From Rhizophagus irregularis (Eukaryota > Glomeromycota > Glomeromycetes > Glomerales > Glomeraceae): a stretch of 64,000 bases of DNA. Below, piece by piece: positions 24,740 to 35,745 of this stretch. The notes under the pieces were generated by a model that was not told the DNA's origin, did not search any database, and saw only the letters and a program-made list of their open reading frames with translations. The stretch lies in NCBI RefSeq assembly GCF_026210795.1, contig NC_089431.1:3100001-3164000 (forward strand). Reading direction: 5' to 3'. Within the stretch, counting starts at the first letter, position 1; the number at the start of each line of letters is the position of its first letter. Position numbers and translations under genes: made by a program.

Positions 24740-26040
24740 TTATAATCAAATAGTATTAGTACATATCAAATAAGTCCTGAATATCTTCTATGATTTGCAT
24801 GATATTCACTAGTAAGATTATCTAATATTAATTCATGAGAGTTTACTGTAACCATATCAAATATCTTCATCATTTTTCCAATAAGTTTCTTCACCCATTT
24901 GATATGAAGGTAATCTAGGAGTATCTTTACTATCAAATGAACCTACTAGGTGATAATATCTATGATTCTTGTCTATAGTCTTAAATTTCAATCCATAGGT
25001 TACATGTAGTGTTGAGTTCAGTAAACCAAGTTTTGCCTGATTTGTTTTCAATCCTGATTTTTTAGCTCTGCACAATGCATCTGTATTATCAAATACCTGA
25101 GCCATTTTGAAACTAAATTCTAGAAATGTGATATCGATTCAGGAAGATTCAGGAGAATTTAAATGCATCTTAATATCCTTAGGTTTATATCTAGCTCTAT
25201 CATCAATTTCTTTAGCTGGTGTGCAAATCCTTAAAAATTCTAGGCAAATTCGATGCCTCTCAAGTAGAGTTCCACAACAGATAATCACATTTTGACAGTT
25301 GTACGCTCATTTAATTAATATAAAAGAGCATTTTTTTTTAGGGATATCCTAAGAGCATAATACAGTATATAATTTAATAAATAAACTTTCTCTTCAAAAA
25401 TGAAAGTGAGGAGAAATTAGGAACAGATTAAAATATCATCCAACAGATGAAAATTTCAATCCATCTAAGATTTCACCCCATTTATTTTATGTTCAATTAA
25501 TTAAATATTGCATAGTCTGATCACCTTACATTGAATGCAGTTCCTAAATTATAAATTATGAAATATAAATGTTTCTTTCCAAAAATAAATGAGAAGAGAT
25601 TGATCATCCGTCGGATGTCAGATTGGAACTCTACTCTCAAGTCTCAGCTCAGGTTGCAGTTGTAAGCTTATTCTTTCTGTAATCTTTATGGGAAATAGCC
25701 TCAACAGCTGTTTCATTATTAGTACCGCATCCCGTAATTGCTTATAAGCTCTGAACCATTTCATATGATTATAATTCCCATATTTTAAGATGAAATCTTC
25801 GGTCAATGGTGAAATCTCATACTGAGCAATTTGTAATGTGATGTCGGTCTATAGACTGTATCTCTTCTAAAGTCTTCTTTGGCTTATTCTTCAATAATTC
25901 AGCAGTCTCATGATTGATTATAGAAGCATTAAATATATCTGGTATCTCCTCTGCTTTAACGATAGAGGAATTTACTTTCACCATTAAATTATTGTGCCAA
26001 TTTTTCATTTGTTTTGTAACTTCTCCAGCCCAACGCAAAA
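24740..26040 (-). pseudogene. Broken fragment of a repeated replication/helicase-like protein
   Basis: Reading the minus strand from 26038, the pieces are MRWAGEVTKQMKNWH, then TLEEIQSIDRHHITNC, FILKYGNYNHMKWFRAYKQL and, after a frameshift, NETAVEAISHKDYRKNKL. Past an interruption come ERHRICLEFLRICTPAKEID, then DNTDALCRAKKSGL and YHLVGSFDSKDTPRLPS, ending near 24740. At least two frameshifts and one stop break it. The segment 25273-25624 interrupts the frame and is bordered by inverted words (AAGTAGAGTTCC and GGAACTCTACT), so it looks like a small insertion. I associate these blocks from memory with large multi-copy origin-binding/helicase-like proteins of glomeromycetes; that name is not verified. 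Its upstream edge is carried in the three duplicated units that follow. Confidence 0.5.
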
Positions 26041-26625
26041 TATTGCATTACCGTAATTCCCATTTTCCAATTCATCTATAACCCCTTCTTATGTAACCTT
26101 CCTTTTTATAATCAACTCTTCCATATCTTCTCCTTTACTGAGTCAACAATTTTTGGAACAAGCCAAAGTTTAATCTTAAGTGTGATATACTAACGGGTTA
26201 ATGATTACAATTTGTTTTAATAAATTGTAGAATTTAAAAAATCACAGCAATAAGTAAAATACATGAAATCTAGCTATTAAACTTGACAAGAAGTGCGCAT
26301 CCCACAATGCACATCCCACAATGGGGACCCATCCTTCGACTTAAAAAGCTTTATAAACTGATGAGAAAAAAATTCATTTGATATTGATATTATCAGATAC
26401 AAATATTCTATCATTACACGTCAATTGTATAATTCAGCGCATTATGAAGTTGATATGTTCGAATGATGAAATTGTCAAAAATATACTCGCGTTTTATTTG
26501 AAAAAAATAAAATAAAATAAACCATAAAAAAAAAGATGAATTCAAATAAGGTTCATCTTATTGTTCACGGTAAAAAAACAATTGCGAAATTTAGATACCT
26601 CCCCTATTAAACGATCATTTCCTAG

Positions 26626-27363
26626 TTATTCTAAATTCAACGAGTATCTACTCCCTTCTACTGAAACATGATCAGCTCCATAGGTACTTTCTAAGTATCT
26701 ACGTAAAGAATTTGAACCATCAATACATTCTTCAATAACTTGAAATTCGAATCGTTTAGTATTAGTGATCCTTCGAGCTGAATCAAACCCTCTACAAAAT
26801 GAATTTAATGCTCCCTCATTTGTAAGAAGCGGAGGTTTCACATTGAAAATGACAATTCCAGAATTATTAGCAGTAATAGAAACAAAATTTTCTAATTCTG
26901 CTAATATTTCTTCAGATTCCAAAGTTTTACGTAATGCTTTAGCAATTGCGCCAGCGAATAAACCAGCGAATAAACTACCTCCTACGCCAGAAGCAATAAT
27001 CCCTCCAATACCCAAACCAGCAGCGCCAACTGATTGTAAAATCGCTACAAGGCTACCAGCAGCAACAGTTCCGCGATGTAAGGACATCATCCATGCTGCG
27101 ATAGATCCAGCTGCAATACCAGCTTCACCGAATCCTATTGCACCTACTATTCCGCCAACTATTGCTGGACCTGCCAAAAGACCAGCTAGTGCAAAACCTC
27201 CCGTCAACAAAGCAGTCTTGTGTTCAGAAAAAAATTTCTTGGCCTTATCTCCAAAGTCTTGTTGTGGTTGATTAGCCTGAGCTATAAAGTTATCTTTCTT
27301 TAGGGAGTCGATAATAACTCCTTTGCATTTATCAACGTCAGAAATATCTGATAGTCTTGTCAT
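26626..27363 (-). CDS. IFI6/IFI27 (ISG12)-like membrane protein, copy 1
   Basis: 245 residues, intronless. The N-terminal 50 residues are hydrophilic (VDKCKGVIIDSLKKD). Residues 50-145 are an almost unbroken Gly/Ala-rich hydrophobic region with the family pattern: GAIGFGEAGIAAGSIAAWMM at 74-93 and GTVAAGSLVAILQSVGAAGL at 98-117. In the animal IFI6/IFI27 (ISG12) family this region inserts in membranes, and members localise to mitochondria or ER and influence apoptosis; a role in a fungus is inference. The C-terminal 85 residues (FCRGFDSARRI, RFEFQVIEECID, SLRRYLESTYGADHVSVEG) are outside the animal domain and look like a separate small domain. The longest and least altered of the three copies. 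Family call by motif recognition. Confidence 0.8.
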   Translation of the reverse strand: MTRLSDISDVDKCKGVIIDSLKKDNFIAQANQPQQDFGDKAKKFFSEHKTALLTGGFALAGLLAGPAIVGGIVGAIGFGEAGIAAGSIAAWMMSLHRGTVAAGSLVAILQSVGAAGLGIGGIIASGVGGSLFAGLFAGAIAKALRKTLESEEILAELENFVSITANNSGIVIFNVKPPLLTNEGALNSFCRGFDSARRITNTKRFEFQVIEECIDGSNSLRRYLESTYGADHVSVEGSRYSLNLE

Positions 27364-27756
27364 TTTCTTTATAAACCTTTAACGAAAGAGATATGAATAG
27401 CAAAAGTAGTACTCAAAAGTATGTAGATATAAAAGGATTGTTTAATACCTATAGTGAATAAATTGTAAAAAAATTTCGATGCAAAATCTTATTTCTCGAA
27501 TATAGATTCTGTTTCACATCCTATAAATTGAGATGATTTTCTTATTCTGGAAATTTCTGTTTTCCTGAAATCTATGTAGTACAATCAACGTTTGATTGAT
27601 AAACCCGTACCGTGTACGCCACGTACTACCGGACTCGCGGAATTATATCTTTATATAATCAAAGCTAATAAGTTCAACTAGACTTTTTATGTACAAAGCA
27701 GAGTTGTTTTACGTATATACAAAAAAGCTTTCAATGTGGCTGGCATTAGAAGTTTA

Positions 27757-27919
27757 GCCACTCTAGTGTTTCGAGCGAAACTAGTTTTGCCTAAATAATC
27801 TACAAAAATCATTTCCAAATTTTGGTTTCGGAAGTTTCGGATAGTTTTTGGCTTATATTAACTTGGGACGAAACGGATTTTGAAAAATAGTTTCGCCCGA
27901 AACTATAAACCACTTTAAT
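27757..27919. mobile_element. Small fold-back repeat with TTTCGnGCGAAACT ends (also in units 2 and 3)
   Basis: The words TTTCGAGCGAAACT and AGTTTCGCCCGAAACT face each other across about 130 bp and are flanked by direct GCCACTCTAGT/ACCACTTTAAT words. In unit 2 the flank is an exact 11-bp repeat, GCCACTCTAAT, at 31588-31598 and 31735-31745; unit 3 has it at about 35318-35455. It is present in all three units, so it predates the triplication. Confidence 0.55.
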
Positions 27920-28200
27920 ACTTAAAAACGTAAAATTATTTTGGGGAAAAAAAATTTCGATCAGAACAAAATTCTGATTTGAATTGATTATGATTAAAAA
28001 ATTCACAATAAAGGGATTTGTCATATGGAAAACGCCCAATGTTTTTAAGCGTGTGCAACATCAATTAATCAACGAAGTCCATTTATAAGTCTATATTTTT
28101 TTTTGATTTTTTCAACATTGCAAATGGTAAATTAAAATAATTAACAACCGAATTTCGCAATCTATCTCAGGAACTTCAAAGAGTTCAAAGTTCAAACCTT

Positions 28201-28545
28201 ACCACCATAAATTTTGCAAAATCTTCAGAACAATGTATTCAAAGATATCAAACTTCGTAAATAGAATTCGTAAATATATATGATTTTAATCAGTTATTAG
28301 ATAATTATTATCTTATTCATTTAAGGATACATGAGTTATTTATTGTACGACTATTTAATTCTAATCAAAATGTGAATCTAGAACCTCTCTCAATTGGTTC
28401 CGACATATTCAGAGCATTCTGTATATTTTTTTATAATCAACAAATTGACGTTCTCTTGAACTTTTACTGTATGCTAATAAACGGAAATGTTGAAACCATC
28501 GAGAACGATTGGAAAGATACTTTAGAGTTATATTAATATATACTA
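28201..28545 (+). pseudogene. Decayed gene fragment (SPX-like pattern), unit 1
   Basis: Counterpart of 32097-32500 and 35746-36130. The ATG is lost (ATAAATTTTGC) and part of the first block is deleted, but NLQNNVF- and DVLLNFY-type words are still readable. It is the most decayed of the three copies. Confidence 0.35.
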
Positions 28546-28630
28546 TGAATCAAAGTCTGGTTGAAATTTTGTCACTTGTGTCAGTTCTTCTCGTTCTTTA
28601 TTTATTCTGGGGACATTTAGTGCTGGTATA

Positions 28631-28822
28631 CATTCAAACCTTTATATAACGATATGTCGGGATATATAAGAAATTTTTAATTTAGGAAATATCGTTATAT
28701 CAAAGTTATACCGATAATATGTCCTCATATATAGAGTGGGAAAATAAAATTTTATCGGTATATCAAGTTTTTAATAGTATATCAGTACATATATCGAATA
28801 TCGGTATATCGAGGTTAGACTG
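28631..28822. mobile_element. Miniature TA-flanked element present only in unit 1
   Basis: Ends are CATTCAAACCTTTATATAAC and, inverted, CAGTCTAACCTCGATATACC, bordered by TA at 28629-28630 and 28823-28824. Units 2 and 3 carry the empty site (GCTGGTATATGTCA and GCTGGTATTTGTCA), so this element inserted after the duplication, at a TA. Inner words ATATCGTTATATC and GGTATATCG match the repeats at 37497 and 44908. Confidence 0.75.
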
Positions 28823-30353
28823 TATGTTACATTTGTCACATTTGAGAAAACACCACTGGTGATAAATAGTATACAAGGTCTATATGACCCTCTTACTCAG
28901 TCCCAGGTATATAAAAAACATAAGATTTCTCTCTCTAAATGCACACCTTCTCTAAATGCATATTTTTCAAATTTTCATTATGGTCCTAAGGGGGTGCATT
29001 TAGAGAGTGTTGACTGTAAAATAATTATTAATCATTACTAATTAAAAATAAATTTTTTTTATTAAAATATATTAAATGGTAATATACTGTATAGTTTTAT
29101 AAATTGTATTTATAAGCAGATCCAATTTTTAATTCTAAAAATAAGTCAAAAATAATATTTAAAATCATTTTTGGTGTTTTAATTAATTTGTAAAGTAGAT
29201 AAAATTACACATTGTACATTTTTAAAAAATTTTATATATTAAAAATTTCTTTTTTACAAATTTTTATTACAGGATACAAGATTTAAGCATCATACAGGAT
29301 GGTGAAATATACATTTACTCTAAAAATATATTATTTAAAATATCTTAATAAGATGAATTTAATATTAAAGTTACAATTCATTTCTTTAGTTATTTTAAAT
29401 ATTCTTGAAATTTCAATATTTGTTATATGGAATGAGATGGGATTCAATATGGCAAAAGTAATATATATATATATATTGTAACCAACTTTTACAATAACCA
29501 TCTAGATTTATTAGCAGGCTAAATAAAATGATCAAATCATTTCTACCAATAATAATATTTTACCTACCAAAAGACATTAGATCAGTTTTGTAACTTTTCC
29601 GGCGTCATGCAAAATATTGCATTACCGTAATTCCATTTTCCAATTCATCTATAATCTCTTCTTATGTAACCTTCCTTTTTATATCAACTCTTCCATATCT
29701 TCTCCTCTACTGAGTCAATAATTTCTGGAACAAGCCAAAATTTAACCTTAAGTGTGATGTACTAACGGGTCAATGATAAAATTTTGTTTTAATAAATTGT
29801 AAAATTTAAAAAACTGTTTTTTTTTTGTTTTTTTTTTACTTTAGAAAGACAGTCACAACGGTTAAATTAAATAAATCACAGCGGTAAGTAAAATACATGA
29901 ATCTATCTATTTAAACTTGACAAGAAGTGCGCATCCCACAATGCACATCCCACAATGGGAACCCATCCTTCGAACTTGAAAAACTTTATAAACTGACGAG
30001 AAAAAAATTCATTTGATATTAATAGTACGTGATATTATCAGCAGATATAAATATACTATCGTTACACGTCAATTGTATAATTCAGCGCATTATGAAGTTG
30101 ATATGTTCGATTTATGAAATTGTTAAAAATATTCTCGCGTTTTTGAAAAAAATGAAATAAATAAATAAATCATAAAATCTCGCGTTTTATTTGAAAAAAA
30201 TAAAATAAATCATAAAATCTCGAGTTTTATTTGAAAAAGAATAAAATAAAATAAATCATAAAAAAAAAGATGCGATCTTATTGTTCACGGTAAAAAAAAA
30301 AACAATTGCAGAGTTTAGATATCTCCCCTATTAAATAATCATTTCCTAGTTAT

Positions 30354-31082
30354 TTATTCTAAATTCAACGAGTATCTACTCCCTTCTACTGAAACATGAT
30401 CAGTTCCATAGGTACTTTCTAAGTATCTACGTAAAGAATTTGAACCATCAATACATTCTTCAACAACTTGAAATTCGAATCGTTTAGTATTAGTGATCCT
30501 TCGAGCTGAATCAAACCCTCTACAAAATGAATTTAATGCTCCATTATTTGTAAGAAGCGGAGATTTCACATTGAAAATGACAATTCCAAAATTAGTAGCA
30601 GTAATAGAAACAAAATTTTCTAATTCTGCTAATGTTTCTTCAGATTCTAAAGTTTTAAGTAATGCTTTAGCAATTGCGCCAGCGAATAAACTACCACCTA
30701 CGCCAGAAGCAATAATCCCTCCAATACCCAAACCAGCAGCGCCAACTGATTGTAAAATCGCTACAAGGCTACCAGCAGCAACAGTTCCGCGATGTAAGGA
30801 CATCATCCATGCTGCGATAGATCCAGCTGCAATACCAACTTCACCGAATCCTATTACACCTACTATTCCGCCAACTATTGCTGGACCTGCCAAAAGACCA
30901 GCTAGCGCAAAACCTCCCGTCAACAAAGCAGTCTTGTGTTCAGAAAAAAAATTCTTGGCCTTATCTCCAAAGTCTTGTTGTTGCGGTTGATTAGCCTGAG
31001 CTATAAATTTATCTTTCTTTAGAGAGTCGATAATAACTCCTTTGCATTTATTAACGTCAGAAATATCTGATAGTCCTGTCAT
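30354..31082 (-). CDS. IFI6/IFI27 (ISG12)-like membrane protein, copy 2
   Basis: 242 residues from the ATG at 31082, chosen because copies 1 and 3 start at the same point (MT(G/R)LSDI). An in-frame upstream ATG at 31196 exists, but the extension reads through sequence that is non-coding in copy 1. Compared with copy 1 it has one extra Gln (QPQQQDF), a four-residue deletion in GSLFAGLFAGA, and scattered substitutions (GVIGFGEVGI for GAIGFGEAGI). The core IAAGSIAAWMMSLHRGTVAA is unchanged. All length changes are multiples of three, which indicates selection to keep the protein. Confidence 0.8.
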   Translation of the reverse strand: MTGLSDISDVNKCKGVIIDSLKKDKFIAQANQPQQQDFGDKAKNFFSEHKTALLTGGFALAGLLAGPAIVGGIVGVIGFGEVGIAAGSIAAWMMSLHRGTVAAGSLVAILQSVGAAGLGIGGIIASGVGGSLFAGAIAKALLKTLESEETLAELENFVSITATNFGIVIFNVKSPLLTNNGALNSFCRGFDSARRITNTKRFEFQVVEECIDGSNSLRRYLESTYGTDHVSVEGSRYSLNLE

Positions 31083-32096
31083 TTTCTTTATAAAAGTTTT
31101 ATGAAAGAGATATGAATAGCAAAAGTAGTACTCAAAAGTATGTAGATATAAAGGATTTTTAACGAAAGTGATATGAATAGCAAAAGTAGTACTCAAAAGT
31201 ATGTAGTTGTAAAAGGATTGTTTTAATACCTAAAAAACAATGATAGTGAATAAATTGTAAAAAGAAAAAACTTGACAAATTTATAATTTTGATATTTCTT
31301 GTATATAGATTAGCTCATTGCTGTTTCACATCCTATAAATTGAGAAATGAAACTGATGATTTTCTTATTCTGGAAATTTCTGTTTTCCCGAAATCTATGT
31401 AGTACGATCAACGTTTGATTCGGCTGTCTTGATATAGCAGAACTCATGTTTCATACGCCACGTACTACCGGACTCGCGTAGTTATATCTTTATATAATCA
31501 AAGCTACTAGACTTTTTATGTACAAAACAGAGTTGTTCTACGTATAAATACAAAAAAGCTTTCAATGTGGATGACATTAGAAGTTTAGCCACTCTAATGT
31601 TTCGGGCGAAACTAAATAATCTACAAAAGTCATTTCCAAATTTTGGTTTCGGAAGTTTTGGATAGTTTTCGGCTTATATTGGGAGAAACTTGGGCGAAAC
31701 GGATTTTGAAAAATAGTTTCGCCCGAAACTATAAGCCACTCTAATAAGAGGGTAAAATTATTTTGGGGAAAAAAATTTTCTATCCGATCAAAATTCTGAT
31801 TTTGGATTGGTTACGATCAAAAAATTCTGAACAAAGGGAGTAAATTAGCTTTAGTTTTTAGTACAGAAATATAGATGATGTAATCAATTAAAATTAATTA
31901 ATTGCATGTATATAAATCTGATATAATAAATTAAGTAGCAATTTGGTACAATAAATAGGGATTTGTCATGTGGAAAACGCTTAAGCGTGTACGTGCAACA
32001 TCAATTAATCAATGAAGTCAAGTCTAGTCTTAAGTCTTAATAACCGAATTTCGCAAATCTATCTCAGGAACTTCAAATAGTTCAAACCTTACCACC

Positions 32097-32500
32097 ATGA
32101 AATTCGCGACTCAGTTTCAAAATCTTCAGAACAATGTATTCGAAGATATCAAAATTCGTAAATATAATTCGTAATATATTTATTCATGTTATATGATTTT
32201 AATCAGTTATTAGATAATTATTATCTTATTCTTTTAGGGATACATGGGCTATTGTACGACTATTTAACTCTAATCAAAATGTGAAACTCGACATATTCTC
32301 AGAACATTAGAGCATTCTGTATATTTTTTAAGTTTATAATCAACAAATTGACGTTCTCTTGAACTTTTACAGTATGCTAATAAACGGAAATGTTGAAACC
32401 CATCGGGAACGATTGGAAAGATACTTTAGAGTTATATTAACATATATGAATCAAAGTCTGGTTGAAAAATTTGTCACTTGTGTCACATAATCTCGTTCTT
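32097..32500 (+). pseudogene. Decayed gene fragment (SPX-like pattern), unit 2
   Basis: Opens MKFATQFQNLQNNVFEDIK. Later, in other frames, come INKLTFS and a block reading NFYSMLINGNVETHRERLER followed by YFRVILTYMNQSLVEKFVTC. SPX domains begin with MKF and contain a Lys/Glu-rich helix with a central (I/V)xxFY, so a decayed SPX domain (inositol-pyrophosphate sensor in phosphate signalling) is one reading. Stops and shifts break it, and the typical Lys cluster is weak, so the assignment is tentative. Confidence 0.35.
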
Positions 32501-34057
32501 TATTTAGTGCTGGTATATGTCATATTTGAGAAAACACTCTGGTGATAAATAGTATACAAGACCCTCATAGTTCCAGGTATATAGAAAACACTAAATGCAC
32601 ACCCTCTCTAAATGCATATTTTCAAATTTTCATTATGTGCATTTAGAGATAGTTGACTGTAAAATAATTATTAATCATTATAAAATAATTACTAATTAAT
32701 AAAATTTACTAATTTATCTAAATTTTTTTTATTAAAATATATTAAATGGTAATATAGTTTTATAAATTGTATTTATAAGATCCAATTTTTGATTCTAAAA
32801 TAAGGTAAATTTATGTTACATAATTTAACAATAAGTCAAAAATAATATTAAAAACCATTTTTGATGTTTTAATTAATTTGTAAAGTAGATAAAATTACAC
32901 ATATTGTACATTTTTTAAAAAATTTTATATATTAAACTTTTCTTTCTTACAAATTTTTATTACAGAATATAAGATTTAAGCATCATACAGGATGGTAAAA
33001 TATACATTTAATCTAAAAATATATTATTAAAATATCTTAATAAGATGAATTTAATAAGTTACAATTCATTTCTTTAGGTTATTTTAAATATTCTTGAAAT
33101 CTCAATATTTGTTAAATGGAATGAGATGGAATTCAATATGGCAAATGTAATATATATATACATTGTAACCAACTTTTACAATAACATCAAGATTTATTAG
33201 CAGAAAATTAGGAAATCATATATATCCTGCAGGAGTGCAGGCATCAAATCATTTCTACCAATAATAATTCATTTGTTTTGTAACTTCTCCAGCATCATGC
33301 AAAATATTGCATTACCATAATTCCATTTTCCCGATTCATCTATAATCTCTTCTTATGTAACCTTCCTTTTTATAATTAACTCTTCCATTTCTTCTCCTTT
33401 ACTGAGTCAACAATTTCTGGAACACGCCAAAATTTAATCTTAAGTGTAACGTACTAACGGGTTAATGACTACATTTTGTTTTAATAAATTGTAAAATTTA
33501 AAAAACTGTTTTTTTTTTTTTTTTACTTTAGAAAGACAGTCACAACGGTTAAATTAAATAAATCACAGCGGTAAGTAAAATACATGAATCTATCTATTTA
33601 AACTTGACAAGAAGTGTGCATCCCACAATGCACATCCCACAATGGGGAGTTGAGGACCCATCCTTCACTTTATAAACTGACGAGAAAAAAAAATTCATTT
33701 GATATTAATAGCACGTGATATTATCAGATACAAATATACTATCGTCACACGTCAATTGTATAATTCAACGCATTATGAGGTTGATAATTATGTTCAATTT
33801 ATGAAATTGTCAAGGAATAAACCTACTAGTTTAGGACAAAATATTCTCGCGTTTTATTTGATCGCGTTTTATTTGAAAAAATAATAAAATAAATTATAAA
33901 ATCTCGCGCTTTATTTGAAAAAAAATGAAATAAAATAAATCATAAAAAAAAGATGCGATCTTATTGTTCACGGTAAAAAAAAAAACAATTGCAGAGTTTA
34001 GATATCTCCCCTATTAAACGATCATTTCCTAGTTATTTATTCTAAATTCAACGAGTA

Positions 34058-34732
34058 TCAACTACTCCCTTCTACTGAAACATGATCAGCTTCATAGGTG
34101 CTTTTTAAGTAACTACGTAAAGAATTTGAACCATAAATACATTTTTCAACAACTTGAAATTCGAATCGTTTAGTATTAGTGATCTTTCGAGCTGAATCAA
34201 ACCACCCTCTACAAAATGAATTTAATGCTCCATTATTTGTAAGAAGCGGATTGAAAATGACAATTCCAGGATTAGAAACAAAATTTTCTAATTTCGCTAA
34301 TGCTTCTTTAGATTCCAAAGTTTTAAGTAATGCTCCAGCGAATAAACCAGTGAATAAACTACTACCTACGCTAGAAACAATAATCCCTCCAGTACCCAAA
34401 CCAGCAGCGCCAACTGATTGTAAAATCGCTACAAGGCTACCAGCAGCAACAGTCCCGTGATGTAAGGACATCATCCATGCTGCGGTAGATCCAGCTGTAA
34501 TACCAGTTCCACCAAATCCTATTGCATATACTATACCGCCAACTATTGCTGGACCTGCCAAAAAACCAGCTAGTGTACCTCCTCCCGTCAACAAAGCAGT
34601 CTTGTGTTCAGAAAAAAAATTCTTGGCAAAGTCTTGTTGTTGTGCCTGAGCTATAAATTTATCTTTCTTTAGGGAGTCGATAATAACTCCTTTGCATTTA
34701 TCAACGTCAAAAATATCTGATAGTCCTGTCAT
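34058..34732 (-). CDS. IFI6/IFI27 (ISG12)-like protein, copy 3 (shortened, diverging)
   Basis: 224 residues, starting MTGLSDIFDVDKCKG. Several whole-codon deletions remove residues in the linker (AQQQDFAKNFF), near the glycine-rich core (SLFTGLFAGALLKTL) and in the C-terminal region (VSNPGIVIFNPLLTNN); one extra Trp appears in CRGWFDSARK. A 3-bp insertion near 34067 turns the final SRYSLNLE into S plus a stop (EGSS*), trimming the C-terminus by about seven residues. The hydrophobic core is still recognisable (ITAGSTAAWMMSLHHGTVAA). Either a recently relaxed paralogue or a functional short variant. Confidence 0.7.
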   Translation of the reverse strand: MTGLSDIFDVDKCKGVIIDSLKKDKFIAQAQQQDFAKNFFSEHKTALLTGGGTLAGFLAGPAIVGGIVYAIGFGGTGITAGSTAAWMMSLHHGTVAAGSLVAILQSVGAAGLGTGGIIVSSVGSSLFTGLFAGALLKTLESKEALAKLENFVSNPGIVIFNPLLTNNGALNSFCRGWFDSARKITNTKRFEFQVVEKCIYGSNSLRSYLKSTYEADHVSVEGSS

Positions 34733-35005
34733 TTTCTTTATATAAGTTTAATTAAAGAGATATGAATAGCAAAAGTAGTATGTAGATATAAAGGATTTTT
34801 ATAAAAGTTTAATGAAAGAGATATGAATAGCAAAAGTAGTACTCAAAAGTATGTAGATATAAAGGATTTTTATAAAAAGTTTAACGAAAGTGATATGAAT
34901 AGCAAAAGTAGTACTCAAAAGTACAGTATGTAGATGTAAAAGGATTGGTTTAATACCTAAAAAACAATGATAGTGAATAAATTGTAAAAAGAAAAAACCT
35001 GACAA
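34733..35005. repeat. Upstream tandem repeat of the IFI-like genes
   Basis: The block GATATGAATAGCAAAAGTAG (followed by TACTCAAAAGTATGTAG and a T-rich tail) lies just upstream of each IFI-like start: once in unit 1 (about 27390), twice in unit 2 (about 31109 and 31170) and three times in unit 3 (about 34760, 34820 and 34890). The stepwise copy number suggests promoter-proximal expansion; a regulatory role is inference. Confidence 0.75.
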
Positions 35006-35745
35006 ATTTATAATTTTGATGCAAAACTTTGTTTCTCGTATATAGATTAGCTTATTGCTGTTTCACATCCTATAAATTGAGAAATGAAACTGATGATTTT
35101 CTTATTCTGGAATTCCTGAAATCTATATATGTAGTACGATCAACGTTTGATTCGGCTGTCTTTGATGAAAATCTCTCATGTTTTCATACTCACGTACTAC
35201 CGAACTCGCGGAGTTATATCTTTACAATCAAAGCTACTAGACTTTTTATGTATAAAACAGAGTTGTTCTACGTATAAATGCAAAAAAGCTTTCAATGTGG
35301 ATGACATTAGAAGTTTGGCCACTCTAGCGTTTCGTGCGAAACTAAATAATCTACAAAAGTCAAGTTTCGGATAGTTTTCGGCTTATATTGGGAGAAACTT
35401 AGGCGAAACAGATTTTAAAAATAGTTTCACCCGAAACTATAAGCCATTCTAATAAGAACGTAAAATTATTTTGAGTAAAAAAATTTTCGATCTGATCAAA
35501 ATTCTGACTTGATTAAAAAATTCTGAACAAAGGTACAATAAATAGGGATTTGTCATGTGGAAAACGCTTAAACGTGTACGTGCAGCATCAATTAATCAAC
35601 GAAGTCCATTTATAATTCTATATTTTTTTTTTTAATTTTTTCAGCACTGCAAGTGATAAATTAAAATAAAGTCTAGTTTTAACAACCGAATTTCGCAAAT
35701 CTATCTCAGGAACTTCAAGTAGTTCAAACCTTACCAGTTACTACC

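Larger units (their letters stand above)
26011..29584. repeat. Segmental duplication unit 1 (IFI-like locus)
   Basis: The first of three head-to-tail units. The units begin at matching points, GTTTTGTAACTT at 26011, 29585 and 33275, just inside the decayed helicase-like fragment. They then share GCAAAATATTGCATTACC, the IFI-like gene, an SPX-like remnant and the CTCTCTAAATGCAC miniature repeat. Unit 1 differs by a 192-bp miniature insertion at 28631-28822. Confidence 0.85.
29585..33274. repeat. Segmental duplication unit 2 (IFI-like locus)
   Basis: The full unit from GTTTTGTAACTTTTCCGGCG. It differs from unit 1 by many small indels, lacks the 28631-28822 insertion, and has a longer T-tract near 29818-29835. 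Non-coding indels are of all sizes, unlike those inside the IFI-like gene. Confidence 0.85.

Noticed and set aside
26765-27271. Plus-strand frames of 165-168 codons opposite the IFI-like genes (also 30493-30990 and 34179-34460)
   Set aside because: They are mirror frames of the conserved minus-strand gene and erode in copy 3 where the minus frame keeps whole-codon changes.
31083-31196. 38-residue N-terminal extension of IFI-like copy 2
   Set aside because: It reads through the duplicated upstream block, which is not in frame in copies 1 and 3; the shared ATG at 31082 is the better start.
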